Assembly: GCF_030503855.1 (NCBI RefSeq)
Contig: NZ_CP129971.1
Location: 2,914,001-2,978,000, forward strand
Origin: Marivirga salinae
Lineage (GTDB): Bacteria > Bacteroidota > Bacteroidia > Cytophagales > Cyclobacteriaceae
Reading direction: 5' to 3'
DNA length: 64,000 bases
The position numbers and the translations under genes are program-made. The notes under the pieces were generated by a model. That model saw only the letters and a program-made list of their open reading frames with translations. It did not search any database and was not told the origin of the DNA. Shown piece by piece: positions 25,732-34,481 of this stretch. Position 1 is the first letter of the stretch. The number at the start of each line of letters is the position of its first letter.

Positions 25732-27433
25732 TTTGATAAAAAATATCGGCTGGGAAAATAGTGTTGAAGTTTGGCATTTAGCTGTGCTTGCAGTAGTTTT
25801 TATACTTGCCTTCGTATGGGAAATCAGGAAGCAAAAGCCTCGAAAAGCATGGAGAACAATTGCTTTATTATTTGCATTTATTTCTCTGTATATCATTTAT
25901 TTATCCCCATACATTTTAACTGAAAAATCAAAAAAGTCTGTATTGCTTATTGGGCAAAATATATCTGAAACTAAAGTGGATTCATTACGAATTACTTATG
26001 ATTTGGAAATCTTTCAACGGCAATCAAATTCTAAATTTCAGAATATGGAGACGGAGCAGCAGATAATTTTAGCAGAACTCAATTATCAGATTGATACCGC
26101 TTTTGTTTATGGATATCTTCCGCAATTAAATCCTGACCATTATCAAGTCCGAGAAGATATTAAAATCGAAAAAGGTATTCAGATTGATTATCCGAAATCC
26201 ATTGCCTTAGGTGATAGTTTGCAAATTAACATTCAGAATTTAGAGCACAGAACACTTAATATCACCGCTATTATTGCGAATAATAGTATTTCAATATCCA
26301 TTCCAGGCGAAACTCATAGCCCTATTTCAATTCTACCAAAGTCATCAGGTTATATTTTATCAGAAATTAGAACGGACAATGAAGATTATCACTTTGCAGT
26401 TAAGGTGGAAAAACCCGAACATCATGTCATTCAAATCCTGGCTGCCACTCCTGATTTTGAGTGGAAATTTTTTAGTGATTATCTGAAATCTAAAAAGCAT
26501 TCTGTCTATCAGAAAACTCAAATTTCCAAAGGAAAATTCAAATCTTCATTTTTCAATTGGCAGGATACTTTACAAATCAATAGGGGAGTTGCGAAAGATT
26601 TAAAAGTACTATTTGTAGATGCAAAAGCTTGGGCAGATTTAGTACCAAATGAGAAAAATCTATATCTAGAAAAATTGAAGGAAAACAAGGGGAGTTTAAT
26701 CTTTAGAACTAACCCAAATAGCCGAATTCAGCTTAATTTAGACAAGCCTAAATCTACTAATATTTTTAGTACAAGCAATAATTTACTTGAGCAAAATAAT
26801 TATAACTACTTACAATTCAATAATCTATATCAATTAGATGAAGTGGCAAAAAACAGTGTTTTCAGAAAAGTAAATCCTGATTTGATTTGCGGGATTTTAA
26901 ATTTTCAAAACAGTTTTCAACTCAAGTTGTCAGGAAAAAATCGGGAATATGAACAAATTTGGTCTACTGTTTTTAGTGAATTAATCAGAAAATCATCTGA
27001 GATTTTTTATGATAAATCGAAATGGTCGGTTCATCATCAGCCCTTCTTTTTTAGACTTTGGTCAGATGAAAAAGTAGACAGTATTTCAATTTTCAATCTT
27101 CAAAACGACACCATCAAATTGCATTCGATGTCAGATTTTATGTATCCCGAAAGGAAGCATTTTATGTTTTATCCACAGCAAAAAGGCTGGCATTTTATCA
27201 AGGTGAAAAATCAATTGGATCCGATCCTATTTTTTGTTCATTCGGATTCTCTAGCTAACCAATCAGAATTCTTAAGTAATTACAATTATGATTACCTAAA
27301 TTATCTTAATTTTACAGATTCAAGTATTAAGCAGAATGGTGAAAAGTATAATAAAGAATCCGTAACATTATGGTTCTTTGTTCTGTTTCTGTTGTGTGTA
27401 GGATATTTATGGATTGAAGATAAAATTACTTAA
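25724..27433 (+). CDS. Membrane protein of the moxR/bat cluster, function unknown
   Basis: A 569-residue protein. Two helices at the N-terminus (LAVLAVVFILAFVWEI and IALLFAFISLYIIYLSPYIL) are followed by a large soluble domain with beta-sandwich-like and Rossmann-like segments (VIQILAATPDFEWKFFSDYL, LKVLFVDAKAWADLV). One C-terminal helix (VTLWFFVLFLLCVGYLWI) ends the protein. The topology and the ATPDFEWKFF segment recall the large BatA/glutamine-amidotransferase-like proteins that accompany DUF4175 genes, but I do not recognise a named family. It overlaps the DUF4175-like gene by 8 bp and closes the cluster. Confidence 0.75.
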   Translation: MNDLIKNIGWENSVEVWHLAVLAVVFILAFVWEIRKQKPRKAWRTIALLFAFISLYIIYLSPYILTEKSKKSVLLIGQNISETKVDSLRITYDLEIFQRQSNSKFQNMETEQQIILAELNYQIDTAFVYGYLPQLNPDHYQVREDIKIEKGIQIDYPKSIALGDSLQINIQNLEHRTLNITAIIANNSISISIPGETHSPISILPKSSGYILSEIRTDNEDYHFAVKVEKPEHHVIQILAATPDFEWKFFSDYLKSKKHSVYQKTQISKGKFKSSFFNWQDTLQINRGVAKDLKVLFVDAKAWADLVPNEKNLYLEKLKENKGSLIFRTNPNSRIQLNLDKPKSTNIFSTSNNLLEQNNYNYLQFNNLYQLDEVAKNSVFRKVNPDLICGILNFQNSFQLKLSGKNREYEQIWSTVFSELIRKSSEIFYDKSKWSVHHQPFFFRLWSDEKVDSISIFNLQNDTIKLHSMSDFMYPERKHFMFYPQQKGWHFIKVKNQLDPILFFVHSDSLANQSEFLSNYNYDYLNYLNFTDSSIKQNGEKYNKESVTLWFFVLFLLCVGYLWIEDKIT

Positions 27434-27434
27434 A

Positions 27435-28901
27435 ATGACGCTAAGATTATTCGTGCTATTTGTTGTATTGTTTTCCACTTCAGCTTTAGCTCAAAATAGT
27501 AGCGAACCCATCAAATTACCTAAGTCTGTTTCTTTAAATCAATCCATTGATCTGCTTTCAGCATATATCCAAAGAGAGAGCGTATCTGGCAGTGAGAAAG
27601 AAGCAGCCATTTTTATAGAGGATTATATTTTAACCACAGATTTGAATCTAAAGGTTTTCTCTGATTTTTCAGATAATTATAATCTTGCTGCTTCACTATA
27701 TCCCTTAAATTCAGGAAAGCCCAATATTATTTTACAAAGTCATATAGATGTTGTTCCAGTCGAAGATTTTGATGATTGGGAACACGATCCTTATAGTGGA
27801 CATTTTGATGGAGAATACATTTATGGTAGAGGAGCTTTAGATGCTAAAGGATTAGGTATTATGCAATTGAAAGCCTTAGAAGCTTTTCAGCAGGATTATG
27901 ATACTACAGACTTGCCTTTTAATGTAACAGTACTTTTTCTTTCTGCAGAAGAAACAGGTGGTGATAAAGGTGCAAGATACCTTATGAAGAATTTTAAAGA
28001 AGAACTTAATGCAGCAGTTATTCTAGGAGAAGGAGGAGCAGGTTATCAAAATGTTCTTAAAAACAAGCCTGATAAAGTGGTTTTTGGTGTTTCCATTGCT
28101 GAAAAGCAAAGTTTATGGTTGCAATTGAAGATTAATAGCAACTCTGCAGGCCATGGGGCTGCTCCTTCAAAAGACTATGCAAATATTCAATTAATTAGTA
28201 GTTTAAATAATCTTACCAACAGAAAAGTACTTTTACTTTTTAATAGAAGTACTAGAAGAATGTTCAGAAGCTTAGGAAGAGCTGAAGGAGGTGTCAGAGG
28301 CTTTTTTATTCGTAATATTAATTGGTCTATTTTAGCACCTTTCGTCCGAAAGCAAATTGACAGAGAACCTTTTCTATCCTCATTATTAACTAATACAGTG
28401 ACGGTTACAAACATTTACAATCCACCCGGGCCACCTAATCAAGTCAGTAATTCTGCTACTGCAGTGTTGGATTGTCGTTTGGTGCCTGGGACATCGTCCA
28501 AGAGTTTTATTCGCTATATTGAAAGAAAACTAGATAATGATAATATTAAAGTAAGCGTAATTTCGGAAAGTCCTGAAGCTCAACCTTCACGTTTAAACAA
28601 ATTTTATAGGGCTTTGGAGGATGCTATTGCTACCAGCTATCCTGATGCGGAAACAATACCGTTTTTATTTCCAGCAACTAGTGATAACAGTCTTTTTAGG
28701 TCTTATGATATTCCTTCCTACGGCCTTATTCCTGCTGTAATAACTGAGCGGGACATTAATAGTATTCATAGTACAAATGAAAGAATCAGCTTGGATGTGT
28801 TAGAATCAGGAATAGGCATTTATTATAACTTTCTAAAAGAAATCCAGTTAAAAGAACCGTTTTCCTTATTTGGAATTAATGATGATGAAGAATCTGAATA
28901 G
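27435..28901 (+). CDS. M20-family metallopeptidase, secreted
   Basis: A 488-residue di-zinc peptidase of the M20 family, resembling carboxypeptidase PM20D1/CPS1. The ATG at 27435, one base after the preceding stop, gives a signal peptide (MTLRLFVLFVVLFSTSALAQ). Metal and catalytic motifs are in order: LQSHIDVVPV (His and the catalytic Asp), YGRGALDAKG (bridging Asp), LSAEETGGDKGA (catalytic Glu-Glu) and a C-terminal IHSTNERI His. The lid domain carries GHGAAPS. It should act in the periplasm or outside the cell on peptides or N-acyl amino acids. Confidence 0.92.
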   Translation: MTLRLFVLFVVLFSTSALAQNSSEPIKLPKSVSLNQSIDLLSAYIQRESVSGSEKEAAIFIEDYILTTDLNLKVFSDFSDNYNLAASLYPLNSGKPNIILQSHIDVVPVEDFDDWEHDPYSGHFDGEYIYGRGALDAKGLGIMQLKALEAFQQDYDTTDLPFNVTVLFLSAEETGGDKGARYLMKNFKEELNAAVILGEGGAGYQNVLKNKPDKVVFGVSIAEKQSLWLQLKINSNSAGHGAAPSKDYANIQLISSLNNLTNRKVLLLFNRSTRRMFRSLGRAEGGVRGFFIRNINWSILAPFVRKQIDREPFLSSLLTNTVTVTNIYNPPGPPNQVSNSATAVLDCRLVPGTSSKSFIRYIERKLDNDNIKVSVISESPEAQPSRLNKFYRALEDAIATSYPDAETIPFLFPATSDNSLFRSYDIPSYGLIPAVITERDINSIHSTNERISLDVLESGIGIYYNFLKEIQLKEPFSLFGINDDEESE

Positions 28902-28903
28902 AA

Positions 28904-29092
28904 ATGAAGAAATCTAGAATTTTTTTACTTATCGCAATCCTATTTATGTTGATTGTATTTTACGTGGTTTACGATATGTCAAGGAAAACCAAATTTCCAA
29001 AAGGAAGACCGGGTGCAGAAACTGAACAAAACAAATCTGTTAAAGATAGTGTTGAGCAAAAAGACCCTATGGAAGTTGAAATCCGAAGGTAA
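28904..29092 (+). CDS. Small single-pass membrane protein
   Basis: A 62-residue protein with a basic start (MKKSR), one membrane helix (IFLLIAILFMLIVFYVVYDM) and a charged C-terminal tail of about 40 residues. It begins 2 bp after the M20 peptidase stop, so it is probably co-transcribed. I recognise no family. The overlapping reverse frame in this area has no family features. Confidence 0.6.
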   Translation: MKKSRIFLLIAILFMLIVFYVVYDMSRKTKFPKGRPGAETEQNKSVKDSVEQKDPMEVEIRR

Positions 29093-29203
29093 ATTGATCT
29101 TAATAGATAGGTGTAATGGTGAGAGCTATTAACTTCCTTATAATTAGCACCTATAAAACAATTTTTGGTGTAATTGAATTTTAGAATACATACAATTTGA
29201 GAA

Positions 29204-29674
29204 ATGAGTGAAGCAGGCAAAAAAATAGATGTTGATAAAATTGATTTAGAAAAAATGAAGGAAGGCACTTCTGATAAGCCTGGAACTATTGCCTTTCCTC
29301 ATCATTCTGGTAGTGCTATTATTAAACCCACTGATAGAGGTAAAATAAAGGGTCGTGCTGTTTCAGCTATGCATGAGCAAACTGATAGGCAAATGACTCA
29401 GCTATATGAGCAAATGCAATTATTAGCTAAACAAGCAAATGATCTAAAAAGCCGTGTTGAAATTTCAGAACGTATCTATCTAGCTAAAATCAATTTTGAA
29501 CCACTTATTAATCATACCTATCATATGTATGAAGATGCTGAAGGAAAAGACATATTGTCCTTGATTGCACCCGGAGAATGGGGCAGAAGCCAAAATAGTA
29601 TGAAGTATTTGGCTAGTGTTAAACTGCTGGCAGATCATACTTGGGAGGTTTTGGAGAAAGCCAAGGACTGCTAA
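29204..29674 (+). CDS. DUF2452 protein
   Basis: A 156-residue soluble protein that matches the DUF2452 family: TIAFPHHSGSAIIKPTDRG near residue 28, a helical MHEQTDRQMTQLYEQMQLLA segment, then FEPLINHTYHMYEDAEGK and LSLIAPGEWG. Function unknown; the family is common in Bacteroidetes. It stands alone with 111 bp before it and 98 bp after it. Confidence 0.85.
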   Translation: MSEAGKKIDVDKIDLEKMKEGTSDKPGTIAFPHHSGSAIIKPTDRGKIKGRAVSAMHEQTDRQMTQLYEQMQLLAKQANDLKSRVEISERIYLAKINFEPLINHTYHMYEDAEGKDILSLIAPGEWGRSQNSMKYLASVKLLADHTWEVLEKAKDC

Positions 29675-29703
29675 ATTGCTAGCTGGCGGGTTAAAGAATC
29701 TTT

Positions 29704-29719
29704 AGTAACTAAAGTTACT
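29704..29719 (+). promoter_or_regulatory. Inverted repeat AGTAACT-AA-AGTTACT
   Basis: A 7-bp perfect inverted repeat with a 2-bp centre, located 54 bp before the racemase start codon. It might be a repressor site for that gene or part of a weak terminator for the DUF2452 gene; no T-run follows. Confidence 0.25.
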
Positions 29720-29772
29720 CCATTCCAATCCTTTCATTAGTATATTGAACTAATCAATAATGAAAGTGAATC

Positions 29773-30456
29773 ATGAAAACTTTAGGACTAATTGGAGGCA
29801 CATCATGGCATGCTACAGTAGAGTATTATAGCCAAATTAATCAGAAAGTGGGGGATGTGATTGGTAAACAAGCCAATCCCGAACTGATTATTTATAGCAT
29901 TAATATTGAATTAATGCGGGAGCAGAATAAGGAAAAGATCCAAGCTAAATATCTTGAAGTCAGTAAAAAGCTTCAAGAAGTCAAAGCAGAAGGTATTATA
30001 ATTTGTGCCAATACTCCTCACATGATTTATGATTACGTACAGCCTAAAATTGATATTCCAATTTTACACATTGGTGTAGCTACAGGACGAGCAGCGCAGG
30101 ATGCTGGGCTTAAGACTTTGGGATTATTGGGCAACAAACCCACTATGACGGGAAAATTTATTCCTTCAATTCTAGAAAATGATTTCGGAATAAAGATTAT
30201 AATTCCGGAAGGGGAAGATTTAGATCAATCCCATCATTATGTTTCCAAAGAACTTACACAAGGCACATTTTCACAAGAGGCTAAAGCATTTTACCTCAAA
30301 CAAATAAAGGAAATGAAAAGTAGAGGAGCGGACGGAATTATTCTAGGTTGTACGGAATTACCTTTGTTATTGAAAGATATTAAAGCTGATTTACCTATGT
30401 TGGCTACCACTGATTTGCATATTGAAATGGCTGTAAATTTTATTTTAGACCATTAA
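29773..30456 (+). CDS. Aspartate/glutamate racemase-family protein
   Basis: A 227-residue protein of the Asp/Glu racemase family. LGLIGGTSWHATVEYYSQIN is at the N-terminus. The first catalytic Cys lies in IICANTPHMIYD (family CNTxH-type) and the second in GIILGCTELPLLL. Both Cys residues needed for two-base racemisation are present. The GGTSW start is typical of aspartate-racemase-like YgeA/RacX members, which may act on broad amino acids. Confidence 0.9.
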   Translation: MKTLGLIGGTSWHATVEYYSQINQKVGDVIGKQANPELIIYSINIELMREQNKEKIQAKYLEVSKKLQEVKAEGIIICANTPHMIYDYVQPKIDIPILHIGVATGRAAQDAGLKTLGLLGNKPTMTGKFIPSILENDFGIKIIIPEGEDLDQSHHYVSKELTQGTFSQEAKAFYLKQIKEMKSRGADGIILGCTELPLLLKDIKADLPMLATTDLHIEMAVNFILDH

Positions 30457-30513
30457 AAATTTTAATAAACTTAACAAAAGTAGAAGCTATAAGTTACATT
30501 CTAAAATTAAAAA

Positions 30514-31011
30514 ATGGAAACTACCCAGACGCTTCAGCTTAAACCTATTAAGTTTAAAACACACATTTTCACCAAGGAATATGAATCACCTTATCAAGAA
30601 TCTCAAATTTGGGATTGGTTGAATGATCCTAAAACTTTTACTGACAATCAGGTTTGGCCATTTAGAGTAGAGTTTCTACGAAATGAAAATCAGGAGCATG
30701 ATTTTGAAGAAGGGGTTTTGAACATACATCATGGACCAATGCTTTCATTGGCAGGTGAAATTGGTGAGATTACTTCCCATTATAGAGATTTGCAATATTT
30801 TTACGGAAGTTACGCTATTTCATTTCGAATTATTCGTCCTTTCAGACTTGAGTTTAGGACTGAAGATAAAGAGGATAAACGTATTGTGAGAGTACAACTG
30901 AGTAGTTATGTAGCCCCCTCTTTCTATAAAATCTGGAATTGGAGTCAAAGTATTTTTTGGAGTCGCTTTGGAAGATGGATGAATAAAAGCATTAAAAAGA
31001 GAATATCATGA
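30514..31011 (+). CDS. SRPBCC-like protein
   Basis: A 165-residue soluble protein with a START/SRPBCC-like pattern: PYQESQIWDWLNDPKTFTDN (helix after strand 1), GEIGEITSHYRDLQYFYGSY and repeated long strands such as RPFRLEFRTED. Such helix-grip folds bind hydrophobic ligands. The family assignment rests on pattern only. Its stop codon overlaps the start of the PNPOx-family gene (ATGA), so the two are translationally coupled. Confidence 0.65.
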   Translation: METTQTLQLKPIKFKTHIFTKEYESPYQESQIWDWLNDPKTFTDNQVWPFRVEFLRNENQEHDFEEGVLNIHHGPMLSLAGEIGEITSHYRDLQYFYGSYAISFRIIRPFRLEFRTEDKEDKRIVRVQLSSYVAPSFYKIWNWSQSIFWSRFGRWMNKSIKKRIS

Positions 31012-31577
31012 GTTTAATTGAATTAAAAGATAACTTATCTGATGTTAAAAGTACTATGCTTGGTGCACTGAATCAAGCAGGCAATGATAAGCGTTCTGCT
31101 TTTCGATATATCATATTGAATACTATTTCAGAAGGAATTCCAAATACAAGGTATGTAGTCTTAAGAAAATTCAAAACTGATTCTCAGGAGCTATTTATTT
31201 TTACTGATTACAGATCAAATAAAATTAGAGAAATCAAGGAAAATCCTTTTGCATCTGTTTTAGCTTATGATCAACAAAATAAATGTCAAATTAAATTGAA
31301 GGGGAAAATTAACATTCATCATCAGGACGAAATAGCTGATGATTTATGGGATTCAGTTGAAGATGGACAAGAATCCTACAATACTAAATCGCAGCCAGGG
31401 AAAAAGGTTGATTCTTTGAATGATGCTCATCAAATGAAAAATGATTATGATGATAAATATTTCGCTGTGTTGATCATGAAGGTTTCAAAAGCAGAAATTC
31501 TTCAACTTAAGGGAGATGGACACATAAGAGCATTTTTAGATTTTGAAAGCGATGAATCAAGTTATTTAGTACCTTGA
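31008..31577 (+). CDS. Pyridoxamine 5'-phosphate oxidase-family flavoprotein
   Basis: A 189-residue split-barrel flavin protein. GIPNTRYVVLRKF, LFIFTDYRSNKIREIKENP and CQIKLKGKINIHHQDE follow the PNPOx pattern (FMN binding around R-VVLR and TDxRS-K). The C-terminal half lacks the usual PNPOx dimerisation sequence, and the full biosynthetic enzyme is normally longer, so this is probably a general FMN-dependent reductase of the family, not PdxH itself. It ends at a strong hairpin. Confidence 0.82.
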   Translation: MSLIELKDNLSDVKSTMLGALNQAGNDKRSAFRYIILNTISEGIPNTRYVVLRKFKTDSQELFIFTDYRSNKIREIKENPFASVLAYDQQNKCQIKLKGKINIHHQDEIADDLWDSVEDGQESYNTKSQPGKKVDSLNDAHQMKNDYDDKYFAVLIMKVSKAEILQLKGDGHIRAFLDFESDESSYLVP

Positions 31578-31607
31578 AAGCAGGCCATTTTAATAATGAC
31601 CTGCTTT
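31578..31607 (+). terminator. Terminator between convergent genes
   Basis: AAGCAGG and CCTGCTT arms (extended by AAAG...CTTT when the last stop-codon base is included), with inner CATT/AATG pairs, then a TTTT tail. It lies between the PNPOx-family gene and the convergent VWA lipoprotein gene and can serve both directions. Confidence 0.75.
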
Positions 31608-31611
31608 TAAA

Positions 31612-33078
31612 TTATAATTGACTTGCCTTATTTACCAGAGATTTCAACTCTTCCTTATAACCATAAGGATCATCCAAATTAGTTTGATATAACCAATCAT
31701 TAATATCTTGGTAGCTTGCAGTTCCTTTAAATTGGGAATCAATTAATTGCATTCCAAAAGCTGCAACAGAAGCCGTGAATTTCATATAGTCGGAAGATTG
31801 TGCAAAGCTTTTATCTTCATCTACTATATCCAATTCAAAAGGAACACTGGTGGTGTTGTCAGGCAATTTATATCGCATATCAATGGAGAACGTTCTTCCG
31901 GTTTCAAACCCAACAGCAGGATTAGGTATGATTTCATAGATTGCTGTAATGCTCTGTCCTGCACCTAATTCTCCTGCATCTTCGCTATCATCTTCAAAAT
32001 CTTCTTCATTCAATATTCTGTTTTCATAACCAATTAAACGATAAGCATCTACAATTTCAGCGTTGAAATCTACCTGAACCTTAACATCCTTTGCAACCGT
32101 ATAAAATTTATTCTTTTCATAAATAAACACCTTTTTTAATTGCTCTACATTATCTATGTATTCATAAGTCCCATTTCCTTTATTAGCTATTTGCTCTAAA
32201 GTGCCCTCATTCAAATTACCGCGACCAACACCGAGAGTAGTTAAAAATATACCGTTGTCTCTTTTTCCTTCTATTAGGGTGATAAGCTCTTCTCGGTCAG
32301 ATATACCAACATTAAAATCGCCATCAGTTCCTAAGATGATTCTATTATTGCCCCCTTCGATGAAATTATCCAAGGCAATATTGTAAGCTGTGATTATACC
32401 ATCAGCTCCTGCAGTTGAACCACCGGAGCCCAAACTATTGATAGCCTCTTTGATTTTTCCTTTTTGATCACCTGATGTTGATTCCAATAAAAGTCCAGCC
32501 TGACCAGCATAAGTCACTATGGCAATTTTATCTTGACTTGTTAATTTATCTACCAATAAATTAAAGCCTTGTTTTAATAATTGTAATTTATCCTTGCTAC
32601 TCATTGAGCCCGAAACATCAATCAGAAACACATAATTTGAGGCTGGAAGCTGGCTTTCTGGAATATCCTTTCCCTGAATTCCTATTCGAATTAGCTTGTG
32701 TTCTGGCTTCCAAGGACATTTAGCTACTTCTCCATTAGCTGCTATTGGCGAACCATCAGTGGGCTGAGGATAATTCAGGTCAAAATAATTAATGAATTCC
32801 TCTATTCTTACAGCACCATTAGGCGGAAGGTTTGATTCTTGCGTTAAAAACCTTCTGGAATTCGCATAAGATCCACCGTCAGCATCAATTGAAAAAGTAG
32901 ATACATTTTGTTCCGAAGTACTGATAAACGGGTTTTCTCCATTATCAATATATTGGTCTCCTTCATTATAATAGGATTCTGCAGAATAATCGGGACCATA
33001 ACCATCTTCATAATTGCTATGACAAGAAAAAATAAATAATAGTAAAAATAGTGAACTGAGTTTTGTAATTTTTTTCAT
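31612..33078 (-). CDS. VWA-domain lipoprotein (YfbK-like)
   Basis: A 488-residue lipoprotein. The signal peptide ends with the lipobox IFSC (LLFIFSCHSNYEDG). An N-terminal domain (STFSIDADGGSYANSRRFL, VRIEEFINYFDLNYP) precedes the VWA domain, which has a full MIDAS: FLIDVSGSMSSKDKL with D-x-S-x-S, a Thr region in IVTYAG and GTDGDFNVG. The C-terminal third matches the DUF3520 type of YfbK-like proteins. It is probably anchored in the outer or inner membrane; its role is unknown. It is followed by a bidirectional terminator. Confidence 0.9.
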   Translation of the reverse strand: MKKITKLSSLFLLLFIFSCHSNYEDGYGPDYSAESYYNEGDQYIDNGENPFISTSEQNVSTFSIDADGGSYANSRRFLTQESNLPPNGAVRIEEFINYFDLNYPQPTDGSPIAANGEVAKCPWKPEHKLIRIGIQGKDIPESQLPASNYVFLIDVSGSMSSKDKLQLLKQGFNLLVDKLTSQDKIAIVTYAGQAGLLLESTSGDQKGKIKEAINSLGSGGSTAGADGIITAYNIALDNFIEGGNNRIILGTDGDFNVGISDREELITLIEGKRDNGIFLTTLGVGRGNLNEGTLEQIANKGNGTYEYIDNVEQLKKVFIYEKNKFYTVAKDVKVQVDFNAEIVDAYRLIGYENRILNEEDFEDDSEDAGELGAGQSITAIYEIIPNPAVGFETGRTFSIDMRYKLPDNTTSVPFELDIVDEDKSFAQSSDYMKFTASVAAFGMQLIDSQFKGTASYQDINDWLYQTNLDDPYGYKEELKSLVNKASQL

Positions 33079-33324
33079 TTTGATAGTTTTAATGTTTTAT
33101 AAATGGAAGATAAAGTGGTTGGTTTAAGACCACGGTTGAAGGCAGGATCCAATCAATAGACTCAAGGTTTTTATTTTTGGTTGTAACCTAAAGTGAAAAA
33201 ACGGTTAGGAGATGTGATATATTAAAGATCATAGTTATGGCTATTTAAATATTTGTTTTTCATAACTTTTTGAAACTAAAACACTTATTTATTGATAGAA
33301 ATAAGTTTCCATTAAAAATATCTT

Positions 33325-33813
33325 ATGAAAAAAATAAAACCAAAGGCAGGTCAAGAGTCTGTTTGGGATTATCCACGTCCACCAGCAGTTGAAGCGGTTA
33401 AGAATCACTTAAGGATTATTTTCAATGGTGAGGTTATTGCAGATACAAATACATCTTACAGAGTGCTAGAAACCAGTCATCCACCAACTTATTATCTTCC
33501 CATTTCATCTTTCAAAGAGGGGACACTAATTGAAGGAACTCACAGCACAGCATGTGAATTTAAGGGAGTTTCATTTTATTATGATATTAAAAGTGGTGAT
33601 AAAAAAGCCTTAAACGCTGCTTGGGGATATCCAACTCCGAATGGAAAATTCAAAGTGATAAAAGATCATATTGCAGTCTATGCTCACAAAATGGACGCAT
33701 GTTATGTTGGGGATGAAAAAGTAGAACCACAAGAAGGAGATTTTTACGGGGGATGGATTACCGCTAAAATTGTCGGGCCTTTTAAAGGAATAAAGGGAAG
33801 TTGGGGATGGTAA
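33325..33813 (+). CDS. DUF427 protein
   Basis: A 162-residue protein of the DUF427 family. The core patterns are PRPPAVEAVKNHLRIIFNGE, RVLETSHPPTYYLP, EGTHSTACEFKGVSFYYD and AAWGYPTPNGKFKVIKDHIAVYA. The family has a compact beta-barrel fold and no proven activity. The 246-bp spacer upstream separates it from the divergent VWA gene and holds no clear feature. It converges on arfB with a 5-bp gap. Confidence 0.88.
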   Translation: MKKIKPKAGQESVWDYPRPPAVEAVKNHLRIIFNGEVIADTNTSYRVLETSHPPTYYLPISSFKEGTLIEGTHSTACEFKGVSFYYDIKSGDKKALNAAWGYPTPNGKFKVIKDHIAVYAHKMDACYVGDEKVEPQEGDFYGGWITAKIVGPFKGIKGSWGW

Positions 33814-33818
33814 AAGGC

Positions 33819-34235
33819 TTATTTCAAAGGATTCTTTCTCATTTTCTTTTTATCAGAGTGCATTTTTTTCTTTTCTAATCTCTTCTTTTGAGAGGCTTTA
33901 GTGGGCTTTGTCTTTTTGCGGATTTTAGGCTTTTCAAATGCCTTTGATAAAGTACGCTCCATTTTTTTATAAGCCAGTTCTTTATTTTTGATTTGAGAAG
34001 AATGGTTTTCAGCTGTAATAATAACATCACCTGATTTAGTCAGTTTGCCTGCTAAAGCTTTTTGAATGGTCTGTTTTTCATATTCTGATAATAATTGAGA
34101 TTCATTTACATTGAATCTTAGTATTACTTTTGTTTCTACTTTATTGACATGCTGACCACCGGAACCCCCACTTCTTGCTGTAGAAAGTTCTAATTCTTTT
34201 TTGATTTTGCTGAGTTTGAATTTTGGTTTGTCCAT
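33819..34235 (-). CDS. arfB: Alternative ribosome-rescue factor ArfB
   Basis: A 138-residue peptidyl-tRNA hydrolase of the class I release-factor type. The catalytic GGQ is G26-G27-Q28 in RSGGSGGQHVNKVETKV. The C-terminal 40 residues are a Lys/Arg-rich tail (KPKIRKKTKPTKASQKKR) that in this family enters the mRNA channel of stalled ribosomes. The length is normal for ArfB/YaeJ. It rescues ribosomes stuck on mRNAs without a stop codon. Confidence 0.95.
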   Translation of the reverse strand: MDKPKFKLSKIKKELELSTARSGGSGGQHVNKVETKVILRFNVNESQLLSEYEKQTIQKALAGKLTKSGDVIITAENHSSQIKNKELAYKKMERTLSKAFEKPKIRKKTKPTKASQKKRLEKKKMHSDKKKMRKNPLK

Positions 34236-34395
34236 GCTTTATCTATCGAAAGATTATGTTGTTTGTTGTAAATCCTGTGGATGACATTAAAATACAATAA
34301 TGATTATTATTATCAATAAATATAGTATTTTGTAGATAGAATGAGTTTTGGGTGAAAAAACATTACATTAATCGAACAAAATGCATGTTTAATCA

Positions 34396-34416
34396 TACCA
34401 TCTATAATAGATGGTA
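34396..34416 (+). promoter_or_regulatory. 21-bp perfect palindrome upstream of a histidine kinase gene
   Basis: TACCATCTAT-A-ATAGATGGTA has perfect 10-bp arms around one base. It lies 65 bp before the kinase start codon, in a 246-bp spacer. This length of perfect symmetry with mixed bases is unlikely by chance and fits a dimeric repressor or activator site. It is too tight-looped to be a good hairpin terminator. Confidence 0.5.
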
Positions 34417-34481
34417 AATTTCCATTAATTTGATGAGTTTTTAATTAAATTGATTTAAGCAATGCTAATAATTAATTGAAA

